Assembly (NCBI GenBank): GCA_048264125.1
Contig: JBLXDM010000001.1
Span: 62,001-126,000 of the forward strand
From: M1-B18 sp048264125
Lineage (GTDB): Bacteria > Bacillota > Clostridia > Peptostreptococcales > Natronincolaceae
Length of the DNA stretch: 64,000 nucleotides
Reading direction: 5' to 3'
Positions within the stretch are counted from its first letter, which is position 1. Every line of letters starts with the position of its first letter. The notes under the pieces were generated by a model that ran no database searches, was not told where the DNA came from, and saw only the letters and a list, made by a program, of their open reading frames with translations. The position numbers were made by a program, and so were the translations under genes. Positions 27,396 to 36,019 of the stretch are shown here, piece by piece.

Positions 27396-27457
27396 CTGTA
27401 ACCTCCTAAAAAATATATTTGACTGATCAATCATATTTGATATCATTATATCAACTG

Positions 27458-27483
27458 ATACTGCTATGACAAGTATGCAGTAT
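27458..27483. promoter_or_regulatory. Inverted repeat ATACTGC...GCAGTAT upstream of HxlR
   Basis: ATACTGC (27458-27464) and GCAGTAT (27477-27483) with a 12-nt centre lie between the divergent GNAT and HxlR genes, 44 bp before the HxlR start. The spacing suits an HxlR dimer; binding is inferred. Confidence 0.4.
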
Positions 27484-27526
27484 TTTCTGTGTAAGTAAGA
27501 AAAAGCTGAGTATAGGAGTGTGTTTT

Positions 27527-27874
27527 ATGAAGGACCAAAACTTATATAAAAGCAGGCTGGATGATTGCCCCCTAACCCATGCCTTAAATCTTATTGGGGG
27601 AAAATGGCGACTGCCGATTATTTGGGCCCTGAGTAAGAATGGAATTCTCCGTTATAATGAGCTAAAGAGGGGCATTAGTGGCATAACTAATATGATGCTG
27701 ACGGAGACCCTTAAAGAGCTGGAACAGAAGGGGATTGTATATAGACAGCAATTTATGGAGGTGCCGCCAAGGGTGGAGTACTCCCTGACAGAAGCAGGAA
27801 TGGAGCTTATCCCTGCTTTAAAATCACTGGCTGCCTGGGGAGGTAAAATGAAGGCAATAGAGGAATTAAAATAG
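27527..27874 (+). CDS. HxlR-family transcriptional regulator
   Basis: About 115 aa; ATG 27527 follows AGGAG at 8 nt. HxlR signature: a Cys near the N-terminus (DCPLTHALNLIGGKWRLPII), then GILRYNELKRGISGITNMML, TETLKELEQKGIVYRQQF, and PPRVEYSLTEAGMEL. The conserved Cys at about residue 12 is the redox or electrophile sensor in YodB/HypR-type members. Neighbouring GNAT and thioesterase genes are possible targets. Confidence 0.93.
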   Translation: MKDQNLYKSRLDDCPLTHALNLIGGKWRLPIIWALSKNGILRYNELKRGISGITNMMLTETLKELEQKGIVYRQQFMEVPPRVEYSLTEAGMELIPALKSLAAWGGKMKAIEELK

Positions 27875-27936
27875 ATATGTAGAATTTTTAATACACTATT
27901 AATTAAAATACACTAAATTACAAAAGGACGGATAAA

Positions 27937-28332
27937 ATGGAGCTAACGGAATTTATAAAAATCGGAGAAATAAATGTAAAGGAATTTTTAGTCAAATCGG
28001 AGGATACTGCTGACTATATAGGAAATACTGGGGTTACTGTTTTATCAACTCCCTCTATGATCAGATTTATGGAGGATACCTCTGCACACATACTAGTGGA
28101 TAAGCTACCCACAGGCTATAGGCCAGTAGGAACCAAAATAGATGTGGAGCACATAGGGCCCACTCCTGTTGGAGGGATAGTGACGGTTAAGGCCACCTTG
28201 ACTGCAATAGAAAAAAGAAAACTCACCTATGAGGTGGAGGCCTATTATGGTGATAATAAAATAGGCTTTGGCAGCTATCAGCAGCATGTTATATCACTTG
28301 AGAAATTCATTAATAAAAACAATATTCTATAA
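27937..28332 (+). CDS. Hot-dog thioesterase, fluoroacetyl-CoA thioesterase (FlK)-like
   Basis: 131 aa, single hot-dog domain. It has the segments VTVLSTPSMIRFMEDTS (catalytic Thr and Glu region), PTGYRPVGTKIDVEHIGPTPVGG and GFGSYQQHVI of the FlK-like subgroup. Such proteins hydrolyse acyl-CoA thioesters; the substrate is open. AAAGGAC precedes the ATG. It lies 62 bp after the HxlR gene in the same direction. Confidence 0.8.
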   Translation: MELTEFIKIGEINVKEFLVKSEDTADYIGNTGVTVLSTPSMIRFMEDTSAHILVDKLPTGYRPVGTKIDVEHIGPTPVGGIVTVKATLTAIEKRKLTYEVEAYYGDNKIGFGSYQQHVISLEKFINKNNIL

Positions 28333-28404
28333 AGTATTGATTTGTTTTAGAGCCAGCGGACCAAGGGTACTGCTGGTTTTAATTTTGCAGTAATGAATAT
28401 TTGT

Positions 28405-28453
28405 TTGACAGAGGAAGTAATACATAGTATTATTATGTCATACGATATATCGT
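28405..28453 (+). promoter_or_regulatory. Promoter and palindrome of the PadR-DUF2812 operon
   Basis: TTGACA (28405-28410), 17 bp, TATTAT (28428-28433), followed by the 12-bp perfect palindrome ACGATATATCGT at 28442-28453 over the start site. A likely PadR operator. Confidence 0.75.
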
Positions 28454-28492
28454 GACACATAGTATCGCATTACATAATAAGGAGAGTTGCTT

Positions 28493-28813
28493 ATGGCATA
28501 TAGCGGAGGCCCCATGACGGAGGCCATGTATTATGTACTTTTGGCCCTTATGAATCCCGGACACGGCTATCAGCTGATGAGCGCAATAACGGAGGTATCT
28601 ATGGGCAGATTGAATATGGGTCCCGGCACCTTGTATGGCGTTCTGTCACGAATGCAAAAGGAGGGGCTTATATATCTGGCTGAGGACGACGGCAGAAGAA
28701 AAACCTATCGCATAACAGCCGATGGTGAGGAGGCCTTGAGGCAGGAGTATAGGCGGTTAAGGGCGCAGGTCAGGGACGGAGAGTGCTTGAAGGAGGGTGA
28801 TGGAGATGAGTAA
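28493..28813 (+). CDS. PadR-family transcriptional regulator
   Basis: About 106 aa; ATG 28493 follows GGAGAG. PadR winged helix: MTEAMYYVLLALMNPGHGYQ, GPGTLYGVLSRMQKEGLIYL, DGRRKTYRITADGEEAL. Short C-terminus, as in the subfamily 2-like group. It overlaps the DUF2812 gene by 8 nt. Together they form the common PadR-DUF2812 pair, in which PadR represses the operon. Confidence 0.93.
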   Translation: MAYSGGPMTEAMYYVLLALMNPGHGYQLMSAITEVSMGRLNMGPGTLYGVLSRMQKEGLIYLAEDDGRRKTYRITADGEEALRQEYRRLRAQVRDGECLKEGDGDE

Positions 28814-29999
28814 TATTGTTCGGAGGATAAGGCCAGGGGACTATTGGCGGATCGGAATGCATGAATGCTGGTTTGAGGATATGGCGGCAAAGGGTCTTCA
28901 TTTAAAGAAGATGGGCGCCATGTTTGCTAATTTTGAAAAGGGGGAGCCTAAATCCACCAGATATCGAATCGACATTTCTGTAAAGAGAGGCATTACCCCC
29001 CAGCAGAAGCAGCTGTATGCTGAAGGGGGCTGGGATTATGTTGCCAGCTACGGCGTTTTTAATATATTCTCATCTCCTGCTGAGGCTAATGTCCCTGAGC
29101 TGCATACGGACCCGATGGAGCAGGCTCATACCCTAAGTGAGCTGGATAAAAGGTTTGTATTTAACACCGCTGTAACCATTGCTTCTACAATAGTCATGCT
29201 TATTTTGTTCTATTTTATAATCTTCGTAGCGAAGACCCCGACGCTATCTTTAATAGAGGGTGCAGTTGTACAGAATATCGTAATTGTTTTGTTAACGCTA
29301 TATAGTACAGTCAGTACGCTGCAGGCGGCTATCTCAATACGAAGGCTTCGGAAGAGCCTTATGGAGGGAATCCCTTTAGATCATAGAACACCATGGAGGA
29401 AGAATAAGATTTTTATATACATTATAGCAATTATGTATATTATGGCACTAATAACTGTAGCATTACCAATCATACAGCTTAGTCAAATGGGGGCAAAGAA
29501 TTTACCGATTGCTGTGGATGCATTGCCGATCGTGAGGCTGGCAGAGGTGGAAAACAACCCTGCTATGATTAGAGAGGTATCTAGTTTTAGTCAAGATATT
29601 GATAGGAGTAATAGTTATTATAGTAACTGGAGCCTGCTGGCACCTATACAATACGATACTACTGAAAGCGGCATAGTTCCTAATGAGATGTGGAAGGACG
29701 GCAGTGGTGAGTATTCCCCTGGTATATCCACAAGGGTATATCAGCTCAGAATATCTTCTTTGGCTGAAGACTTAATTAAAGACCTAATCAACAGATACAG
29801 TATAGCGTATAGAGGAGGAGAATATATAAGGCAGGAGAATCCGAATTTCGACATATTGATTGTTTGCGAGGAAGAGTATTTCAAGGAGGTCTTTGCTGCC
29901 AAGGGTAAGGGCGTTATGTATGTACGTTATTATGGCTATGCAGAGCTGGAGGCAGTTATAGAAAATACTGCTAAAAAGATAGACCTGTTGGCCCAGTAG
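28806..29999 (+). CDS. DUF2812 membrane protein
   Basis: About 397 aa; ATG 28806 with AGGAGGG 8 nt upstream. The N-terminal 110 residues are the DUF2812 domain (CWFEDMAAKGLHLKKMGAMF, YRIDISVKRG, GGWDYVASYGVFNIFSSP). Three hydrophobic segments follow (about 122-146, 155-175 and 203-223), then a C-terminal domain of about 170 residues resembling the second DUF2812-like half. The family's function is not known; it nearly always accompanies PadR. Confidence 0.85.
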   Translation: MSNIVRRIRPGDYWRIGMHECWFEDMAAKGLHLKKMGAMFANFEKGEPKSTRYRIDISVKRGITPQQKQLYAEGGWDYVASYGVFNIFSSPAEANVPELHTDPMEQAHTLSELDKRFVFNTAVTIASTIVMLILFYFIIFVAKTPTLSLIEGAVVQNIVIVLLTLYSTVSTLQAAISIRRLRKSLMEGIPLDHRTPWRKNKIFIYIIAIMYIMALITVALPIIQLSQMGAKNLPIAVDALPIVRLAEVENNPAMIREVSSFSQDIDRSNSYYSNWSLLAPIQYDTTESGIVPNEMWKDGSGEYSPGISTRVYQLRISSLAEDLIKDLINRYSIAYRGGEYIRQENPNFDILIVCEEEYFKEVFAAKGKGVMYVRYYGYAELEAVIENTAKKIDLLAQ

Positions 30000-30097
30000 T
30001 TGTAGCTTGCCAGCAGTGCAGCATCCTGCCGAGATTTCTAGATAAATTGAGTTTCTGTCATCTTAAGCATTATTGTCCTAAATGGCTCATATTATTT

Positions 30098-30279
30098 GAG
30101 GAAATTGCATTATATATAAAAGTGCATATATATTTTAATTTATACAAAGTTAAAAGTTCATCGCGCATTGCCTAGGGCTAATAACATTTAAAAATGATAT
30201 AAATAGCCTGTGGGGCACTAATCAGGAAGCTTTTGACTTTGTATAAACATTCTACTCATCTTAATTATGCACTTTTCTC
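30098..30279 (-). repeat. Family A fold-back repeat, reverse orientation, with ATTT duplication
   Basis: 182 bp bounded by GAGGAAATTGCATTAT on the left and ATTATGCACTTTTCTC on the right, with inner arms TTTATACAAAGTTAAAAG... and ...CTTTTGACTTTGTATAAA. ATTT flanks both ends (30094-30097 and 30280-30283). Its right edge supplies two of the three bases of the stop codon of the HxlR gene that ends at 30278. Confidence 0.85.
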
Positions 30280-30610
30280 ATTTATCTAGCTCAGAAAAAT
30301 GCGCCTTAGACCATTGCTTTATCATCTCTAATGCAGGACAGATGTCCTTTCCCATCTCCGTCAGCTGAAATTCCACCCTTGGAGGCACCTCAGCATAAAT
30401 TGTTTTATATATAAGACCGTCATTTTCTAGCTCCGTCAGCTTTTCATTCAAAACCTTCTGGCTTATTCCGCTTACAATTCTTTGAAGCTGTAGAAATCTT
30501 TTGGGCCCTTTCGTTAGGTTGCACAAAATCACAGCCTTCCATTTGCTCCGAATTAGCTCCATACCCAAATCCAAATGACAGACAAATTTTTTATTATTAT
30601 ACTCCAACAT
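30278..30610 (-). CDS. HxlR-family transcriptional regulator
   Basis: 110 aa. HxlR pattern: VCHLDLGMELIRSKWKAVIL (conserved Cys at 11), GPKRFLQLQRIVSGISQKVL, NEKLTELENDGLIYKTIYAE, PPRVEFQLTEMGKDICPAL. Divergent from a flavodoxin-type reductase gene that it probably controls. The TGA stop is formed at the junction with a family A repeat, so the native C-terminus may have been shortened or altered, although the protein is of normal length. Confidence 0.92.
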   Translation of the reverse strand: MLEYNNKKFVCHLDLGMELIRSKWKAVILCNLTKGPKRFLQLQRIVSGISQKVLNEKLTELENDGLIYKTIYAEVPPRVEFQLTEMGKDICPALEMIKQWSKAHFSELDK

Positions 30611-30708
30611 ATTATCACCTGCTTCCTATATACTCACTATTTGATTATAGCATTTTCAATCAATAAAATAAAATTATCAATTGTAATAATTAAGAATAGA
30701 TAATTCTA

Positions 30709-30773
30709 ACCTTTAGGTAAGTTATCTTCCCTAAAGGTGCATACTTGTTAATAGATAAATTAAATTATATACT
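30709..30773 (+). promoter_or_regulatory. Reductase promoter and HxlR-type operator
   Basis: TTGTTA (30745-30750), 17 bp, TATACT (30768-30773). Just upstream, ACCTTTAGG (30709-30717) and CCTAAAGGT (30730-30738) make a 9-bp inverted repeat suitable for the divergently encoded HxlR protein. Confidence 0.6.
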
Positions 30774-30821
30774 GCATACATATGAGGACATAAATACAAA
30801 AAAAGAAGGGATGATAGAAAA

Positions 30822-31460
30822 ATGAAGGTTATAGCGTTCAATGGCAGTCCTAAAAAAGAAGGCAATACCTACCATGCTATTAAGCTGGTAACAGATGAGC
30901 TGGAAAAGGAAGGCATCGAGACTGAAATAATCCATGTAGGCAACAAGAAAATAAGGGGATGTATTGCCTGTAACCAGTGCTTTAAAAACAGAGATGAAAG
31001 GTGCGGTGGCATCACCGATGATGAGGTAAATGACTGGATTCAGAAAATGAAGGAAGCCGATGGTGTTATACTAGGCTCACCAGTTCATTTTGCAGCTATA
31101 GCAGGAACTATGAAATCCTTTTTGGACAGAGCCTTTTATGTAGCCAGTGCCAACAACAATATCTTCAGACACAGGGTAGGGGCCGCTGTAGTTGCTGTCA
31201 GACGCTCTGGAGGAATACCTACCTTTGATCAGTTAAATAAATATATTAACTATTCAGATATGCTGATTCCAACTACCAATTACTGGAATGTCATACATGG
31301 GGCAAAACCGGGAGAGGCATTGCAGGATGAAGAGGGTGTTCAAATAATGAGGTTGCTGGGGAAAAATATGGCTTGGCTCCTGAAGCTGGTGGAGAATGGC
31401 AAGGATACTGTAGCTGAGCCCGATAGAGAAAACAAGATTTATACTAATTTTATAAGATAG
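30822..31460 (+). CDS. Flavodoxin-fold NAD(P)H-dependent reductase
   Basis: 212 aa. N-terminal FMN-phosphate loop FNGSPKKEGNTYHAI, then a Cys-rich segment GCIACNQCFKNRDERCGG typical of the iron-sulfur flavoprotein-related NADPH-dependent FMN reductase group, and GVILGSPVHFAAIAGTMKSFLDR for the second flavin loop. Its cysteine spacing is not enough to claim a 4Fe-4S cluster. Divergent from an HxlR gene, a common arrangement for quinone- or electrophile-inducible reductases. Confidence 0.88.
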   Translation: MKVIAFNGSPKKEGNTYHAIKLVTDELEKEGIETEIIHVGNKKIRGCIACNQCFKNRDERCGGITDDEVNDWIQKMKEADGVILGSPVHFAAIAGTMKSFLDRAFYVASANNNIFRHRVGAAVVAVRRSGGIPTFDQLNKYINYSDMLIPTTNYWNVIHGAKPGEALQDEEGVQIMRLLGKNMAWLLKLVENGKDTVAEPDRENKIYTNFIR

Positions 31461-31532
31461 GGAACCACTGCTCCGATTTCATCGTCTTAATACCATAAAG
31501 CAATTAATTATATCATTTGAGGAGGAAAAGAC

Positions 31533-32438
31533 ATGAAATCAAAATTAGCAAAGGCTGTATCTATCTGTGGAATAGTAGTAATAGGGGGCTTAAGTACTGT
31601 AGGGGCCAGCACCGTTTATAATAGCGTAAGCGCAACACTAAGACCTGATATCCTGGTGAAGTACAATAATGAAGCAATAGATTTAAAGGATGCTAATGGT
31701 GAGGCACTAACGCCGATAATTATAAATGGCAGTACCTACTTACCCTTAAGGGCTATATCTAGCCTAACTGGTTTGAAAATAGATTGGGATGCTGAAGGCC
31801 AAATGATTTTGCTGGCGGATGGAGAGCTTGAAGCAGCAGATGAAATCGGTGTAAGGGGTACAGTTAAAAATCTTGTCAAAGGCAAGGATGGTGTAACCTT
31901 CCTAGTGGAAGGAAAGCTGGAGGAGGATACAATGCTGGACACTGCCTATGTTACAGTTAATATGCAAACAGCGGTAATGAAGGATGGTGTGGAAATAGAC
32001 GATCAATTTGCCTATGGAGAAATTAAAGAGGGAGATATTGTAGAGGCAGTATTTACAGGGCCTATTGCAAAATCCTATCCAGCCCAGGCTCTGGCAAAGA
32101 CAATAAACATAATAACTGAAGCTACAGAAACTCCTGTAATAAATGCTAAGGTAAAGGCTCCAGATGTTGTAGGAACAATTATGGAGATTGAGGAAGGCGG
32201 AAAAGGTCTATTGATAGATTCAAAGGATAGCACCGTAAATGGTATGGTATGGGTAACCATAAATGACGAAACCAGCTTCTTTGAAAATATTTCTGAGAAT
32301 GTAGCAATAGGCTACAGAAATGTTAGCAGAGATTTTGAAGTTGGAAACCATGTTGAGATTATCATAGAGGGCGGGGTTTTAGAATCCTATCCAATGCAGG
32401 CAACCGCCAGTGCTGTTGCAGTAAATGAAAAGAGATAA
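31533..32438 (+). CDS. Secreted protein with copper amine oxidase N-terminal-like (stalk) domain
   Basis: 301 aa. Signal peptide of about 26 residues (basic MKSKLAKAV, hydrophobic core, then VGAS). Residues 38-95 match the Cu_amine_oxidN1 stalk domain frequent in Clostridia surface proteins (PIIINGSTYLPLRAISSLTG, DWDAEGQMI). Two related beta-rich segments follow, each with a GDxVE element (EGDIVEAVFTGP and GNHVEIIIEGG) and a nearby SYP segment, suggesting an internal duplication. No catalytic motif. GAGGAGG precedes the ATG; a terminator follows. Confidence 0.75.
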   Translation: MKSKLAKAVSICGIVVIGGLSTVGASTVYNSVSATLRPDILVKYNNEAIDLKDANGEALTPIIINGSTYLPLRAISSLTGLKIDWDAEGQMILLADGELEAADEIGVRGTVKNLVKGKDGVTFLVEGKLEEDTMLDTAYVTVNMQTAVMKDGVEIDDQFAYGEIKEGDIVEAVFTGPIAKSYPAQALAKTINIITEATETPVINAKVKAPDVVGTIMEIEEGGKGLLIDSKDSTVNGMVWVTINDETSFFENISENVAIGYRNVSRDFEVGNHVEIIIEGGVLESYPMQATASAVAVNEKR

Positions 32439-32446
32439 ATAAAATT

Positions 32447-32488
32447 AAGGATCGTCTCACACAAATTGGAGACGGTCCTTATTTGATT
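32447..32488 (+). terminator. Intrinsic terminator
   Basis: 12-bp stem AAGGATCGTCTC (32447-32458) with GAGACGGTCCTT (32469-32480), one G-U pair, then a T-rich tail. Confidence 0.85.
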
Positions 32489-32634
32489 TTGTCGAATTGT
32501 GCATCAATCCTTAAACTAATTTGAGGATTGATTATTTTTTTGATTTATTTATTTAATTTTTCATGGGCCTTCTCACAATCGGTCAATGGGGGTAGAATAC
32601 TATTAACCGATACAGTCAATGAGGGGTGAGATGC

Positions 32635-33255
32635 ATGAATAGTAAGTTTTTTAATCTTCAAAAGGAAAAACAAAATGCCATAATAAATGCCGGATTTCGT
32701 GTTTTCTCAGAAAGTAGCTTTAAGAAGGCTCCTATGTCTGAGATAGCAAGGGAAGCAGATATATCAAAATCACTTCTATTTCATTATTTCAGAAACAAAA
32801 AGGAGCTATTCTTATTCTTATATGACTATGGCATGAGCTTGATGCTAGAAAGAGCTAGGGAGGAGGTTACCCTAGAGGATACGGATTTTTTCGAGATATT
32901 TATGAAGTCTGTAAGGGTTAAGTGTAAGCTCCTAAGGGAATACCCTCATTTGTCTAGATTTACAATGAGGCCCTTTTATGAGGAGGATGCTGAGATCCTA
33001 CAAGAATTGAAGGATAAGCTAAATGCAGTAACCGATGCAAGCTCCTCTACTATACTTGAAAGGATTGATAGATTTAGGTTTAAGGATGAAGTGGACATTG
33101 TACAATTGCTAAAGGTAGTGGTTAATTGTGGCGACGGCTACATGAAGAATAACCTTCACAAATTAGAAACAAATATCGATGAGCTGGAAAGAGGCTATGT
33201 GGAAATGCTGGAATTTTTTAGAAAAAGCTTCTATAAGCCTGAGTATTTAAGATAA
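32635..33255 (+). CDS. TetR-family regulator
   Basis: About 206 aa; ATG 32635 follows GAGGGG at 8 nt. HTH region: AIINAGFRVFSESSFKKAPM, EIAREADISKSLLFHYFRNK, KELFLFLYDYG. The C-terminal domain is like that of the 4275 TetR protein (RVKCKLLREYPHLSRF). It is followed 33 bp later by an alpha/beta hydrolase gene. GGTCAATG occurs twice near the probable promoter (32580-32620) and may be part of its operator. Confidence 0.9.
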   Translation: MNSKFFNLQKEKQNAIINAGFRVFSESSFKKAPMSEIAREADISKSLLFHYFRNKKELFLFLYDYGMSLMLERAREEVTLEDTDFFEIFMKSVRVKCKLLREYPHLSRFTMRPFYEEDAEILQELKDKLNAVTDASSSTILERIDRFRFKDEVDIVQLLKVVVNCGDGYMKNNLHKLETNIDELERGYVEMLEFFRKSFYKPEYLR

Positions 33256-33288
33256 TGGATAATATTTAAACGGAAGGAGTGATTAAAT

Positions 33289-34164
33289 ATGACTGAGAAA
33301 CAAGGTGTAAAATCAGGCTATGTATCTACTGAAGGGGATGACCTATATTTTGAGGTTCGTGGGGAGGGGGAGCCTATCCTGTTTATACCAGCTGCCGGTG
33401 GAGACGGAGATTATTACCTGCCAATGGCAGACATTCTTTGCAAGGAATACAAGGTAATAACCTATGACCGTCGTGCCAATGCCCGCAGTACGATGAATTA
33501 TCCTCAGAATTTTGAAATCAGCCAGCAGAGCAGAGATGCCGTAGCAGTTCTAAGGGCAGCTGGAGAAGCCTCAGCATATGTATTTGGTAATAGCAGTGGT
33601 GCGGTCATAGCACTGGATATGGCAAAGAACCACCCTGAAGCTGTCCGTAGGGTTGTGGCCCATGAAGCCCCCATCACACGTTTGCTTCCTGACGCAGGTA
33701 AATGGCAAAGCTTTTTTGCCAGATGCTATTATCTATCGATGAAATACAGCTCAAAGCTGGGGGCAACTAAATTTTTCTTTGGCATCAAGGCCAATGCAAA
33801 AGCCCTCATAAAAGCTCAGATGAAGGCGATAGCATATGTAAAGGAAAAGCATGATTGGGATAATCAAAAAAAGATAGATTCAAAGCTTGGAACTGATTTC
33901 TTAATGAAGCAGGAGCTGCTGCCGGTGACCAATTATTTGCCGGATGTAGAGAAATTAAAGAATAATGGGGTAAATTTAATCATAGGCGTAGGTGAATATG
34001 GATTAAGCAAAAATGCCTGGATCGCCCGATCAGCAGAGCTTTTGGCGAAGGAGCTGGGTTGCCAGCTAGTGACCTTTCCCGGGCATCATGGCTCATACAT
34101 GGATATGCCAGAGGACTGGGCAATGCTCCTTAAAAAAATGTTTAGTGATGGTGAAGGGGTTTAA
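33289..34164 (+). CDS. Alpha/beta-fold hydrolase
   Basis: 291 aa. Oxyanion region LFIPAAGGDGDYY, strand YKVITYDRRANARS, nucleophile elbow VFGNSSGAVIA (GNSSG), and C-terminal catalytic His in FPGHHGSYMD. The HG motif is replaced by PAAGGDG, which is typical of a branch found beside TetR regulators. Substrate unknown. GGAAGGAGTG precedes the ATG. Second gene of a TetR operon. Confidence 0.85.
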   Translation: MTEKQGVKSGYVSTEGDDLYFEVRGEGEPILFIPAAGGDGDYYLPMADILCKEYKVITYDRRANARSTMNYPQNFEISQQSRDAVAVLRAAGEASAYVFGNSSGAVIALDMAKNHPEAVRRVVAHEAPITRLLPDAGKWQSFFARCYYLSMKYSSKLGATKFFFGIKANAKALIKAQMKAIAYVKEKHDWDNQKKIDSKLGTDFLMKQELLPVTNYLPDVEKLKNNGVNLIIGVGEYGLSKNAWIARSAELLAKELGCQLVTFPGHHGSYMDMPEDWAMLLKKMFSDGEGV

Positions 34165-34178
34165 AGAAACCGCTTTAT

Positions 34179-34206
34179 GTCATCCTGAGTGATAGCGAAG
34201 GGTCTA
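34179..34206. repeat. TCATCCTGAG...GCGAAGG-type dispersed sequence
   Basis: TGTCATCCTGAGTGATAGCG followed by AAGGGTCT resembles a short intergenic sequence (TCATCCTGAGCGAAGCGAAGGATCT) that I recall from many bacterial genomes. Only one copy is in this window. Confidence 0.35.
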
Positions 34207-34237
34207 TATTCTGTTGAAATAATTTATCATAAATCTG

Positions 34238-34265
34238 AAGCAGCCCTTAATAGAAAGAGCTGCTT
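34238..34265. terminator. Bidirectional hairpin terminator
   Basis: AAGCAGC (34238-34244) pairs with GCTGCTT (34259-34265), with additional inner pairs, and is followed by T-rich sequence. It separates convergent genes. Confidence 0.6.
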
Positions 34266-34272
34266 TCTCTCT

Positions 34273-34680
34273 TTACTCCTGTCTTGGCTTCGTCATCATC
34301 TTAAAGGTTTCCTTTTGAAAGCCGCTTTTTTCATAAAGACCATGGGCATTCTTGGTTGACAGTATCCCTAGAAGCCCCTCCAGTTCCTTATTGCCCATTA
34401 TGCTGCTCATCAGCAGCTTCCCCAGACCAAGACCTCTAAAATTTTCATCAATGATAATATCGCATATCCAGTAAACCGTAGAATAATCTGTAACTACTCT
34501 GCCAAAGCCCACCTGGATATCATTGTAATATACACCATAGCATATAGCGTTTTCGATGGACTTAATTATTGTCGCCTCGCTCCGATTATTAGCCCAATAG
34601 GTTTGCTGGATTAAAGCCTTAACAGCCTCAAGCTGGAGCTTTGATTTCTCATTAGATACATAAAAGCTAGTAATATCCAT
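34273..34680 (-). CDS. GNAT-family N-acetyltransferase
   Basis: 135 aa. Motif A region DIIIDENFRGLGLGKLLMSSIM, then GILSTKNAHGLYEKSGFQKE, typical of single-domain GNATs. AGGAGG precedes the ATG. It lies 10 bp downstream of the class-III aminotransferase gene, so the two are probably co-transcribed, which hints at modification of an amino compound; this is inference. Confidence 0.88.
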   Translation of the reverse strand: MDITSFYVSNEKSKLQLEAVKALIQQTYWANNRSEATIIKSIENAICYGVYYNDIQVGFGRVVTDYSTVYWICDIIIDENFRGLGLGKLLMSSIMGNKELEGLLGILSTKNAHGLYEKSGFQKETFKMMTKPRQE

Positions 34681-34690
34681 ATTATGCCTC

Positions 34691-35902
34691 CTAAATTAGA
34701 TGTTGTAAGGTATGAGCAAGGGAGTCACATAGGTGGTCTATTTCCACTTGGGTAATTGTTAATGCAGGATACAAATGGATATAATTATATACGTCGGAGT
34801 ACCCTGTAAAAATCCCCCTATTTAATAGCGCCTCAAAGACCTTACCTGCTCTATGGGAATTTTTAATAACTACGACATTCATCATTCCTCTGCCCCGTAT
34901 TTCAGCTATGGCGCCTGTTGCTTCAGCTACCTCATTTAGCTTTAAACGTAAGTATTCTCCCATTTTATTCCCTTTGGCAATCAGCTCCTCCTCCACCATC
35001 AGCTGAATTACTCTTCTGGCAATAATTAGGCCCATGGGATCATCTATATGGGACTGAAGATATCTGAAGCCGGTGGCCTCAATAGCTTCTCCAAGGGCCG
35101 CCTTAACCAATACACCGCTTATAGGATATCCGTTACCTAAGCCCTTACCCATGGCAATAAAATCCGGTGATAGCTCATCGGTATCGAAGACATTATAGTG
35201 CTGATGACCAAACCATTTCCCGGTTCTGCCAAAGCCGGTTGTGACTTCATTTACGATTATGCAGCCTCCGGCTCCCTTTACCTCCTGCACCAAATAGCTA
35301 ATAAGCTTTTCTGGAGGACAAAGGACTAGACCACCAGAATTTCCTGGTTCAAATACAAAGGCAGCCATTTCCACAAAGGCAACCGTTGTAAATTTGCCGC
35401 ATTCCTTACAGTCAATTACCTTATCACAGCTTAAACATTCTTCTACGTCTATATCTAGCCATTTACTTTTGTCTCTAGGCATTCTCAAATCGGCGGAAGC
35501 ACCTAGATAGGATATAGACAGACATAGCTTCTTACTTCTACCGGTTACCAGCTCCGCCAAGAGCACAGCAAGAGCCACTGCTTCACTACCGGATGAAAGA
35601 AAACTGCCCTTATAGAGGGATTTAAGGTCGGCAGCTGCTGTCAGCTCTTGTACTAAGGCTCCTAAATCCTCTGTATCAAAAAAGTGGTGAAGGTGAAATA
35701 ATCTGTCGGCGTTTTCAGCTAATACCTGCGACAGCTCTCTTCTGTTATGCCCCAACACCGCTGCCCAGCAGCCGGATTGAAGGTCGCAAAGCTCTCCATA
35801 TTCTTCGGTTAATATCCTTGTACCCGAGGCCTCTAAAGCAGTGATATTTACCTCTAGCTTTGGAAACATCTTCATTCTGAAACTCCGTGAGTATTCATCC
35901 AT
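34691..35902 (-). CDS. Class-III PLP aminotransferase with Cys4 insertion
   Basis: About 403 aa; ATG with GGAGG upstream. Fold-type I class III: SGSEAVALAVLLAELV (cofactor phosphate), IIVNEVTTGFGRTGKWFG (PLP-ring Glu/Asp strand, with Asn where Asp is usual) and the Schiff-base lysine in MGKGLGNGYPISG. Between them is an unusual CLSCDKVIDCKEC segment of two CxxC pairs, resembling a zinc knuckle. Relatives include acetylornithine, GABA and 2,4-diaminobutyrate transaminases, but the reaction cannot be assigned. Divergent from a MocR-type regulator whose own domain is PLP-dependent. Confidence 0.8.
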   Translation of the reverse strand: MDEYSRSFRMKMFPKLEVNITALEASGTRILTEEYGELCDLQSGCWAAVLGHNRRELSQVLAENADRLFHLHHFFDTEDLGALVQELTAAADLKSLYKGSFLSSGSEAVALAVLLAELVTGRSKKLCLSISYLGASADLRMPRDKSKWLDIDVEECLSCDKVIDCKECGKFTTVAFVEMAAFVFEPGNSGGLVLCPPEKLISYLVQEVKGAGGCIIVNEVTTGFGRTGKWFGHQHYNVFDTDELSPDFIAMGKGLGNGYPISGVLVKAALGEAIEATGFRYLQSHIDDPMGLIIARRVIQLMVEEELIAKGNKMGEYLRLKLNEVAEATGAIAEIRGRGMMNVVVIKNSHRAGKVFEALLNRGIFTGYSDVYNYIHLYPALTITQVEIDHLCDSLAHTLQHLI

Positions 35903-35938
35903 TTTATAAACCTCCAAGCTATGCATTTTTACAAATTC

Positions 35939-35967
35939 AGTATATAATACAGAGTATAATAGTTCAA
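35939..35967 (-). promoter_or_regulatory. Aminotransferase operon promoter
   Basis: Minus-strand TTGAAC (35962-35967) and TATACT (35939-35944) with a 17-bp spacer, in the 117-bp divergent region with the MocR gene. Tandem GTATATAATAC/GTATAATAG stretches overlap it and may be MocR sites. Confidence 0.65.
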
Positions 35968-36019
35968 TTTAGTGTTTTTAATTCTGTACTACTACAGAAA
36001 TGCAAAAGGGGTGTTAAGG

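Noticed and set aside
30822..31460. Flavodoxin-type protein as a 4Fe-4S iron-sulfur flavoprotein
   Set aside because: The cysteine spacing in GCIACNQCFKNRDERC does not match the compact CX2CX2CX5-7C motif.
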